Shown here: piece by piece, positions 1 to 4,858 of the stretch
Numbering within the stretch: position 1 is the first letter of the stretch
Layout: every line of letters begins with the position of its first letter
Assembly (NCBI GenBank): GCA_937967535.1
Contig: CALCMV010000001.1
Coordinates: 1-7,738, forward strand
DNA length: 7,738 bases
Direction: 5' to 3'
DNA from: an uncultured Saprospiraceae bacterium
GTDB taxonomy: Bacteria > Bacteroidota > Bacteroidia > Chitinophagales > Saprospiraceae
Notes under the pieces: model-generated
Databases searched by the model: none
What the model saw: the letters and a program-made list of their open reading frames with translations, nothing else
Told to the model about the DNA's origin: nothing
Translations under genes and position numbers: made by a program

Positions 1-3
1 AAT

Positions 4-132
4 GGCTTTTTCATAAAACGTGTTTTCCACCCCCCAACCCCCTCCAAAGGGGGAGATAAAACTCTGGAAATCAGTAGACTCTCCCCCTTTGGAGGGGGTT
101 GGGGGGTGGAAAATACGTTTTATGAGAAAACC
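4..132. repeat. 53-bp near-perfect inverted repeat, C/G-run rich
   Basis: The arms at 4-56 and 80-132 pair at 50 of 53 positions and are separated by a 23-base loop (57-79). The three unpaired positions are 22/114, 10/126 and 6/130; two of them are G-T combinations. The arm core contains CCCCCCAACCCCCTCCAAAG on the left and its complement on the right. Transcribed RNA would form a very stable hairpin on either strand. It starts about 43 bases beyond the stop codon of the leftward lamin-tail gene, so it could act as a terminator or 3'-end stabiliser for that transcript, although no clear U-run follows the hairpin. There is no open reading frame in it and no transposase nearby. It could also be a MITE- or REP-like dispersed element; C-run/G-run repeats of this look are common between genes in Bacteroidota from general familiarity, but family membership was not checked. 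Confidence 0.9.
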
Positions 133-164
133 CTTAATTACCTAATTACCCAGTTACCTAATAT
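133..164. repeat. Four degenerate 8-bp tandem units
   Basis: Four consecutive octamers read CTTAATTA, CCTAATTA, CCCAGTTA and CCTAATAT. They directly adjoin the right arm of the large inverted repeat and end 11 bases before the lamin-tail stop codon (on its 3' side). They may be a decayed microsatellite or part of the neighbouring repeat element. No function is evident. Confidence 0.55.
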
Positions 165-175
165 CCAAAGTTCAG

Positions 176-1270
176 TTACTTAACCACAAATTTCTTAACT
201 GTACTTTGATTAGTATTAAAAATAATATTTACGAGATAGATGCCGCTTGGTAAATTGCTGACATTCAATTGAATATCATTAGTAGAGTCGGCATTGTTTT
301 GTTGAGTGATGCGTTTGCCTGTCAAATCATATAGTTCGATATATTGGATTTGTGTTGCTGCATTGATGTTCAGTAGATTGTTCGTGGGATTGGGGAATAT
401 GTTGACGGGAATATCGTTGGTCGGTTCGACTATATCTACAAATGTGGGGTCGCAATCACATTGGTGGCTGCCCAAGAAGGAGAAGTCATCGCTGCAATTA
501 TAATCCCATTCAACAGAGGCAAGCGTATCGCCAAGTGCGAGTACAACGGGTCCTGTACCGCCATTGACCCAAGCGCGGCGTACAATGGTATTGTTGCGGG
601 TAATCCATCTGCCGGTGTGGTCTATCCATGTATCGCCGGGGTCTTCGCCGATGACACCGATAACGTCGAGTACGTTGCTGCCATCGTTGGCAATCGTTGT
701 GCCTTTGACGAGCAACATGGCATCGTCGCCATTAAAACTCATGTGGTTGTTGACGGCATAAACGGGGGAAGCAAAGGTATCGGCTTTGCCTTCGAGGTCG
801 TATTGCGCTTTGTAGGTACTTTCGTACTCGAAGGCGTTTTGGTTGTTGCCGTCCACGTATTGTACAAATTGGCGGGGTTCGCCTGTGCATCCGTTTATAA
901 TGACTTCGCCGGAAAGGGAGTCGATGCCGGTTTCAAAGACGTTGAAGCCGTTCCATACGGGTACGTCGAAGCCTGTACCGTTGGGGTCGCGGCGGTCAAG
1001 CGCAACGACATATACATCGAAAGGCTGTAACATACGATTGGGCAAGACGATGGGACCGCCGTTGCTGGCACTGATATTGGTGGCACCATTGCGGAAGCGA
1101 ATGACGGAATAGTCACTTAGATTGACGGCTTCGTTGGTCGGGTTGTAGATTTCGAGGGCGCGATTGTTGTTCGAGCCTTCTACGTATTCGGAGAAAAACA
1201 GGTCGTCGCATTGCGCCATTAAACCTACTGCAAGGAATAAAGATAAGTATGTGAATAGAAGTTTTTTCAT
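176..1270 (-). CDS. Secreted lamin-tail-domain protein with T9SS type A C-terminal sorting domain
   Basis: This 364-residue protein starts at ATG 1268-1270 and ends at TAA 176-178. Residues 1-19 form a signal peptide (Lys-Lys, a hydrophobic stretch, then MA|QC); Cys21 lacks a proper lipobox, so ordinary signal peptidase I cleavage is likelier than lipidation. Residues about 22-235 resemble a lamin tail domain of the kind found in bacterial extracellular nuclease-type proteins: FFSEYVEGSNNNRALEIYNP at the front, then FNGDDAMLL, DVIGVIGEDPG and RNNTIVRR further on. Residues about 287-364 are a T9SS type A sorting domain, recognised by FPNPTNN, the IELYDLTGKRI strand, LPSGIYLV and the terminal KKFVVK. 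By family knowledge the protein is exported by Sec, crosses the outer membrane through T9SS, and loses the C-terminal domain on release or surface attachment. No nuclease or other catalytic domain is present, so its role may be binding or structural. It lies downstream of the OmpA_C gene on the same strand but about 490 repeat-filled bases away, so independent transcription is plausible. Confidence 0.93.
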   Translation of the reverse strand: MKKLLFTYLSLFLAVGLMAQCDDLFFSEYVEGSNNNRALEIYNPTNEAVNLSDYSVIRFRNGATNISASNGGPIVLPNRMLQPFDVYVVALDRRDPNGTGFDVPVWNGFNVFETGIDSLSGEVIINGCTGEPRQFVQYVDGNNQNAFEYESTYKAQYDLEGKADTFASPVYAVNNHMSFNGDDAMLLVKGTTIANDGSNVLDVIGVIGEDPGDTWIDHTGRWITRNNTIVRRAWVNGGTGPVVLALGDTLASVEWDYNCSDDFSFLGSHQCDCDPTFVDIVEPTNDIPVNIFPNPTNNLLNINAATQIQYIELYDLTGKRITQQNNADSTNDIQLNVSNLPSGIYLVNIIFNTNQSTVKKFVVK

Positions 1271-1305
1271 ATAATTATTAATTTTGAATTGTGAATGAAT
1301 GTATC

Positions 1306-1318
1306 AGACGAGAGATTA
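1306..1318 (+). repeat. Vestigial GAGANNN heptamers near the lamin-tail start
   Basis: A partial unit (AGACGA, 1306-1311) and a complete unit GAGATTA (1312-1318) are in phase and in the same orientation as the large heptamer array, 130-odd bases to its left. A weaker GAGTACT follows. They would fall in the 5' leader of the lamin-tail gene, about 40 bases from its start codon. Chance cannot be excluded for so short a match. Confidence 0.45.
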
Positions 1319-1386
1319 GAGTACTAAAGATAAGAGATTTATCCGACAACTCATTATATTTTGTTTTCGTCTATTAAATGTTTTTG

Positions 1387-1394
1387 CAAAAATA
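1387..1394 (-). promoter_or_regulatory. Candidate -7 promoter element for the lamin-tail gene
   Basis: On the minus strand this reads TATTTTTG followed by CA, an exact match to the Bacteroidetes -7 consensus TAnnTTTG. It would give a leader of roughly 110 bases before the ATG at 1270. No convincing -33 TTG lies 17-23 bases upstream, so the assignment rests on the -7 box alone. A promoter here would separate transcription of this gene from the OmpA_C gene across the heptamer array. Confidence 0.35.
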
Positions 1395-1453
1395 CAATAA
1401 ATACGGGAAAGTTTAAGGTCGTGGACAGGACGATGGAGAGAATTTGAGAAGTA

Positions 1454-1713
1454 GAGACGAGAGACGAGAGACGAGAGACGAGAGACGAGAGACAAGAGAC
1501 GAGAGACAAGAGATGAGAGACTTGAGAGGAGAGACAAGAGACGAGAGACTTGAGACGAGAGACAAGAGATGAGAGACTTGAGAGGAGAGACAAGAGACGA
1601 GAGACTTGAGACGAGAGACAAGAGATGAGAGACTTGAGAGGAGAGACAAGAGATGAGAGACTTGAGACGAGAGAATTTGAGACTTGAGAGGAGAGACTTG
1701 AGAGGTGAGACTT
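1454..1713 (+). repeat. Tandem heptanucleotide array, consensus GAGANNN (about 37 units)
   Basis: Thirty-two units run without a phase break from 1454 to 1677, each beginning GAGA and ending in one of a few triplets: CGA, CAA, TGA, CTT, GGA, and once ATT. A single extra T at 1678 shifts the phase, and five more units follow (1679-1713: CTT, GGA, CTT, GGT, CTT). The first five units are all GAGACGA; after that the variable triplets follow a repeating order. A decayed edge (GAGAGAA at 1436) precedes the array. It fills most of the 492-base gap between the two leftward genes and lies downstream of the OmpA_C stop codon. Because 7 is not a multiple of 3, all three minus-strand frames stay open across it, giving artificial Ser/Leu/Val-rich open frames that are not genes. 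The closest known analogue is the STRR heptamer arrays of cyanobacteria; no function is established for either. Confidence 0.95.
1531..1642 (+). repeat. 56-bp higher-order tandem duplication inside the heptamer array
   Basis: Positions 1531-1586 and 1587-1642 are identical 56-bp blocks of eight heptamers. The order of the variable triplets in each is CAA, CGA, CTT, CGA, CAA, TGA, CTT, GGA. The preceding five heptamers (1496-1530) match the last five of the block, and the following three (1643-1663) match its sixth-to-eighth region in part (CAA, TGA, CTT). The array therefore grew by copying multi-heptamer blocks and not only by single-unit slippage. Confidence 0.93.
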
Positions 1714-1735
1714 AATTTCTCTTGTCTCACCTCTC
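1700..1735 (-). terminator. Hairpin at the heptamer orientation switch, downstream of the OmpA_C gene
   Basis: GAGAGGTGAGA at 1700-1710 is perfectly complementary to 1725-1735, giving an 11-bp stem with a 14-base loop. In the leftward transcript it begins about 28 bases after the OmpA_C stop codon. There is no following U-run, so a canonical intrinsic terminator is doubtful; it may instead cap and protect the mRNA 3' end, or simply result from the inverted repeat units. Confidence 0.4.
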
Positions 1736-1756
1736 ACCTCTCTCGTCTCACCTCTC
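1715..1756 (-). repeat. Six heptamers in reverse orientation, facing the main array
   Basis: Read on the minus strand from 1756 to 1715, the units are GAGAGGT, GAGACGA, GAGAGGT, GAGAGGT, GAGACAA and GAGAAAT. They use the same GAGANNN pattern and the same triplets as the main array but on the opposite strand. The switch point is at 1714, and the block ends six bases before the OmpA_C stop codon (TAA at 1763-1765). Confidence 0.9.
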
Positions 1757-1762
1757 TCTTAC

Positions 1763-4207
1763 TTATCGTTCAAAAACAATCTCTACACGACGGTTTTTTG
1801 CTTGACCTTCGTTGGTCTCGTTGTCGGCGATGGGTTTTGATTCACCGTAGCCGATAGCCTGTATTTTGGTGGATTGTATACCTTTACTGACGAGGTAAGA
1901 CTTTACAGATTCGGCTCTGCGTTGGGAGAGGGCTTGGTTGTATCCGCGTGAACCTACGCTGTCGGTATGCCCGGCTACGGTGATGGATGTGCCGGATTCA
2001 TTGAGTGCAATAGCGATTTGGTCGAGATTGAAGTGGAAATCAGGATTGATGCGCTCGGAATTGTAGTCGAAAAGCAGGTCGGCGAAGGCATAGGTTTGTC
2101 CTTTTTCTATGGCTTCTTCTACGTCAGCTACTTCGAGTACTTCGGGTACAGCAACGACTTCTACTGTTTCTTTTGCTGCTTTTTCTGCTGCCAATTTTTC
2201 GGCATCTTCCTTCTCTTTTTCTGCTTTTTCAGCTGCCAATTTTTCAGCATCTTCCTTCTCTTTTGCTGCTTTTTCTGCTGCCAATTTTTCAGCTTCCTCT
2301 TTCTCTTTTGCTGCCTTTTCTGCTTCCAATTTTGCTATATCATTTGTTTCGGTGTCGATTTTACCATTACCGTCTGCATCTATGGCAGCAACAGGGTCAA
2401 GCTCGCTTGGGCGATAGCGTTCCGGCAAGTCAATTTCATACAAATCCTGTCGTGGATTACCGGATGCGAAGAAAGCGCGTTTGCCATCTGCTGTGATTTT
2501 GTACCCCCAATCTGTACCTGCGGTATTGATGTCTTTGCCAAGATTGACGGGGCGAGTCCATGAGGTCCACGAATCGCCTTCGCGGGTGGTCATAAATACA
2601 TCCATGCCGCCGAGTCCGCCACGTCCATCGGAACTGAAATACAAGGTACGCATATCAGGGTGGAGGTAGGGCGTGCGTTCATTGCCGGATGTATTGACAT
2701 TGGCACCGAGACTGACGAGTGAACCCCAACGATTGCCCGTTTTTGGTACGTAGTAAATATCGGTTTGCTTATCTTCTTTCCTTCGCAGGACGGTCAGAAT
2801 CATGCCTTGACCATCGGCGGTCATTTGGGCATCGGCTTGCCAATAATTTGTATTTAGAGGGTGTGGAAAGGGCTTGGGTTCGCTCCAACCTCTTGAGGTT
2901 TTGTCAGAATAGGCAATCCCGCCTTTGGTTTCGTCGGTTTTTTCATCGTAAATGGGTTGATATAGAATCAAACGTTTGCCATCGGCACTAACAGAAAGCG
3001 GGACCTCACCGTAATTGGTAGAAATATCTTTCAAGACCTTTGGCTTCGACCATTTGCCATTTACAAATTTTGACATAAAAATATCATCACTTCCTACACC
3101 ATCGGCACGTCCATCTCCTGCAAAATACAAGGTTCTGTCATCGGCTGTGAGGCACAACATATGCTCATCGGCAGAAGAATTGACCACTGATACAGGGCGG
3201 CGATTGACCATATCGGAAGGACGTGTTAGTATTTCGTACAACTCCAAATAAGCGGGATAATTGGTAAAATCCTGCTCAAATTTGGACATTTTGCGTGCTG
3301 CTTCGTCCCAAAGTCCTGCTTGGAGTTGAGGCTTAATCCATGCGAGGAGTTCATCCCATGATTTTTGCTTGGGTTTGCCGGCATTGATGGAAGCAGGTTT
3401 ATTGCCATCGCGCAAAATTTGGGCTTTCTTTAGGGCGAGGGGTGCGAGGGCATTGCTCGAATATTCTTTGGCGAAGGCTTCGAGGGCTTGGGGCTTCCCT
3501 GTTTTGGAGGCTTCCCTGAATTTGCCCACCGCATTGATACCCGATACAAAGGGGCTTTTGGGATGGGCATCCTTAAATTCATCGGGTCTGTACCCGTTTT
3601 CTGCTACATAAGCCTCGAATAATCTCAAATCAACTTCATGGGCAACTTCGGGTGAGTAGCGCGTAAAGTCTCTTCGCTCGTAATTTTCATAAATTTTGGC
3701 ATAATCCGCATAGCTATTGAGCAATCTTGCGGTATTGAGTGCAGCAGCATTTCGCAGGAGATAGACTTCCTTTTTTGATTCGGAAGGTAATTTGAAATTC
3801 TGAATCACATAATTCAAATCTTCTTCTGTATTTTTGCTTTTTGCCTCCAAAATAGCGCTAGTCAGAATTTGGTCGCGGAGGCTTTTCATCAGCGAATACT
3901 TAAATTTATTCTTTGATAATTCGGCTTTTTGGCTGTCTTTCAGTTCCTTATGTATGTCGCGGGCTTCATTTACATAATCGAAGGCACGCTTCATATCGTA
4001 CTCAGGGAAGCGTTCGTCCGAATAGACCAATCCTAAGCCGTAAGCACCGACTACGCGCGTTTTTTTGCTATTATATAATGATTCAAAAGAATTTTTGGCA
4101 GACATGATATCGCCGCGTTCCCATGCTTGGAAGCCCTCATAATTTTGGGCAAAAGCACTAGAAAATATTAAAATCATTAGGGCGTTTAACAATACTATGC
4201 GTTTCAT
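1763..4207 (-). CDS. PD40 propeller / OmpA_C peptidoglycan-anchored envelope protein, PorE-like architecture
   Basis: This 814-residue protein starts at ATG 4205-4207. Residues 1-20 are a signal peptide cut at FSSAFA|QN, with no lipobox cysteine. Residues about 21-330 are helical and TPR-like (for example YEGFQAWERGDIMSAKNSF). Residues about 345-592 hold five PD40-type propeller repeats, recognised by the S/T-ADG-K-R-xx-Y/F signature (LTADDRTLYFAGDGRADG, VSADGKRLI, MTADGQGMI, HPDMRTLYFSSDGRGG, ITADGKRAFF). Residues 610-618 (DADGNGKID) look like an EF-hand or dockerin calcium loop. Residues 626-680 are four 15-residue Lys/Glu/Ala repeats, probably a helical spacer. Residues about 705-814 are an OmpA_C domain with GHTDSVG, LSQRRAESV and NRRVEI; Asp749 and Arg764 match the spacing of the Asp/Arg pair that binds diaminopimelate in Acinetobacter OmpA. 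The protein should lie in the periplasm, bound to peptidoglycan and linked to an outer-membrane partner. TPR + five-bladed propeller + OmpA_C recalls the T9SS component PorE, but PorE is a lipoprotein with a CRD, and neither is seen here. Many Bacteroidota paralogues share this design, so a T9SS role is only inferred. Confidence 0.92.
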   Translation of the reverse strand: MKRIVLLNALMILIFSSAFAQNYEGFQAWERGDIMSAKNSFESLYNSKKTRVVGAYGLGLVYSDERFPEYDMKRAFDYVNEARDIHKELKDSQKAELSKNKFKYSLMKSLRDQILTSAILEAKSKNTEEDLNYVIQNFKLPSESKKEVYLLRNAAALNTARLLNSYADYAKIYENYERRDFTRYSPEVAHEVDLRLFEAYVAENGYRPDEFKDAHPKSPFVSGINAVGKFREASKTGKPQALEAFAKEYSSNALAPLALKKAQILRDGNKPASINAGKPKQKSWDELLAWIKPQLQAGLWDEAARKMSKFEQDFTNYPAYLELYEILTRPSDMVNRRPVSVVNSSADEHMLCLTADDRTLYFAGDGRADGVGSDDIFMSKFVNGKWSKPKVLKDISTNYGEVPLSVSADGKRLILYQPIYDEKTDETKGGIAYSDKTSRGWSEPKPFPHPLNTNYWQADAQMTADGQGMILTVLRRKEDKQTDIYYVPKTGNRWGSLVSLGANVNTSGNERTPYLHPDMRTLYFSSDGRGGLGGMDVFMTTREGDSWTSWTRPVNLGKDINTAGTDWGYKITADGKRAFFASGNPRQDLYEIDLPERYRPSELDPVAAIDADGNGKIDTETNDIAKLEAEKAAKEKEEAEKLAAEKAAKEKEDAEKLAAEKAEKEKEDAEKLAAEKAAKETVEVVAVPEVLEVADVEEAIEKGQTYAFADLLFDYNSERINPDFHFNLDQIAIALNESGTSITVAGHTDSVGSRGYNQALSQRRAESVKSYLVSKGIQSTKIQAIGYGESKPIADNETNEGQAKNRRVEIVFER
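2168..2332 (-). repeat. 45-bp tandem repeat inside the OmpA_C gene, encoding 15-residue Lys/Glu/Ala units
   Basis: Residues 626-640, 641-655, 656-670 and 671-680 (partial) repeat the pattern KLAAEKAAKEKEDAE with few changes, which appears in the DNA as 45-bp units. It joins the propeller to the OmpA_C domain. Being in frame, gain or loss of a unit would change the spacer length by 15 residues without disrupting the reading frame. Confidence 0.9.
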
Positions 4208-4231
4208 ATACGTTAAATAATTCTTAAATTA

Positions 4232-4250
4232 GAGACGAGATGAGAGACAA
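4232..4250 (+). repeat. Isolated GAGANNN heptamers just upstream of the OmpA_C start
   Basis: GAGACGA (4232-4238), a shortened GATGA (4239-4243, a GAGATGA unit lacking two bases) and GAGACAA (4244-4250) match the array heptamers at 1454-1713. They sit about 25 bases upstream of the OmpA_C start codon; in its transcript this becomes a C/U-rich stretch in the leader. Confidence 0.8.
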
Positions 4251-4292
4251 GGAACGAATTAAAATTTTAATGCAAATTAAAATTAAAAAACT

Positions 4293-4307
4293 AACTGATA
4301 ATCAGTT
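4293..4307. promoter_or_regulatory. 15-nt palindrome, possible operator
   Basis: AACTGATAATCAGTT has 7-bp perfect arms around one central base. It lies about 85 bases upstream of the OmpA_C start. The size and symmetry suit a dimeric DNA-binding protein, but such short palindromes arise by chance in AT-rich DNA and there is no second copy nearby (a partial GATAATCAG recurs at about 7588-7596). Confidence 0.3.
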
Positions 4308-4519
4308 GATTGTAATTTAAGGGTGTAAAGTTATTTTTTCACCGTTCCCAAGAGACTCTAACAGGCGCGAGATATGAATGTGTTTTTTTAATGTAAAAAT
4401 TGTATGACGAATAATGTGTATAATTTATTCATTTTTAAGTTTTTATAAATAAAAAATATACGTGTATTGTTAGTGTTTTTACATTTTAAAATTCATTATT
4501 TTGCATTTTACAGTAATAA

Positions 4520-4530
4520 TCTCTTGTCTC
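4520..4530 (-). repeat. Heptamer remnant in reverse orientation
   Basis: TCTC followed by TTGTCTC (4524-4530) reads GAGACAA GAGA on the minus strand, the same unit as in the array. It faces the plus-oriented remnant at 4232-4250, repeating the face-to-face arrangement seen at 1454-1756. Confidence 0.6.
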
Positions 4531-4544
4531 ACGTCTTAATTGTA

Positions 4545-4576
4545 CAAATGTAATAAAAAACAAAAAGTTGTCACAA
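4545..4576 (-). promoter_or_regulatory. Candidate promoter for the OmpA_C gene
   Basis: On the minus strand, TACATTTG (4552-4545) matches the Bacteroidetes -7 consensus TAnnTTTG exactly. A TTG at 4576-4574 lies 21 bases upstream, within the known -33/-7 spacing range. Transcription from here would give a leader of about 330 bases containing both heptamer remnants, which is long. A weaker TTAATTTG at 4280-4273, one base off consensus, is an alternative closer to the start codon. Confidence 0.4.
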
Positions 4577-4756
4577 TACAGACGAACTCTACCTACTAAA
4601 ACTGAAAAAAAAGCGATAAATTGTAACTTTAAACTTAATATTGCCGTAATTTTTTAAGAATAGATAAAGATTCCAAAATATCAGACCCTCGAATTGCTGT
4701 AAAAAGTCGTTTTGACAATGCCCGATTTGCCGACTTTTAGATTTCCCGAAAAGTTT

Positions 4757-4789
4757 ACTCGGCTGATATTTTACAAATATCGGATGAGT
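4757..4789. repeat. 33-nt palindromic element, copy 1 (upstream of the DUF5916 gene)
   Basis: The 16-base arms (ACTCGGCTGATATTTT and its partner) pair at 12 of 16 positions around the centre at 4773. It matches the element at 7665-7697 at about 25 of 33 positions, with the same length and centre. Its last base is the first base of the -7 promoter element at 4789-4796, so it covers roughly -8 to -40 of that promoter. It could be an operator, a dispersed repeat or a remnant terminator. Confidence 0.8.
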
Positions 4790-4796
4790 ATATTTG
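4789..4796 (+). promoter_or_regulatory. Candidate -7 promoter element for the DUF5916 gene
   Basis: TATATTTG is an exact match to TAnnTTTG and lies 62 bases before the ATG at 4859. No clear -33 TTG is present at the usual spacing; that position is taken up by the 33-nt palindrome. A promoter lacking a -33 box and overlapped by a palindrome would fit activator- or repressor-controlled expression, but this is inference. Confidence 0.45.
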
Positions 4797-4858
4797 ATTG
4801 AATTCAAACTTCAAATGCAAAAATTATCCAAAAGCAAAAAATAACAAAATAGTTCAAT

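Larger units (their letters stand above)
4208..4858. other. AT-rich divergent intergenic region (651 bases)
   Basis: This lies between the leftward OmpA_C gene and the rightward DUF5916 gene, so it must hold promoters in both directions. It contains heptamer remnants at both 4232-4250 and 4520-4530, a small palindrome (4293-4307), a minus-strand promoter candidate (4545-4552), an inverted repeat AAAAGTCG/CGACTTTT (4702-4709 and 4731-4738), a 33-nt palindrome (4757-4789) and a plus-strand -7 element (4789-4796). I see no tRNA-like or other recognisable RNA gene and no credible coding region. Confidence 0.8.

Noticed and set aside
461..1030. Plus-strand open frame of 189 codons opposite the lamin-tail gene
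   Set aside because: It is antisense to a gene with clear signal peptide, lamin-tail and T9SS domains, and its protein resembles no known family.
1316..1737. Three overlapping minus-strand open frames of 101-127 codons with Ser-Leu-Val-Ser-rich repeats
   Set aside because: They are produced by the heptamer array: 7 is not divisible by 3, so every minus-strand frame reads the same stop-free pattern. They have no signal, domain or leader of their own.
1454..1756. CRISPR array
   Set aside because: The repeat unit is 7 bp with no unique spacers of 25-40 bp and no cas genes are present; it is a tandem repeat.
1967..2563. Plus-strand open frame of 198 codons, Phe/Cys-rich, opposite the OmpA_C gene
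   Set aside because: The Phe/Cys-rich stretch is the complement of the Lys/Glu/Ala repeat codons; it is a shadow of the real gene.
4321..4390. Possible small RNA or tRNA in the GC-richer patch of the intergenic region
   Set aside because: No cloverleaf, no TPsiC-like arm and no convincing stem with a T-run could be found.
4589..4807. Minus-strand open frame of 72 codons in the divergent intergenic region
   Set aside because: It overlaps the promoter candidate and the 33-nt palindrome, has no recognisable domain, and its composition reflects AT-rich DNA.
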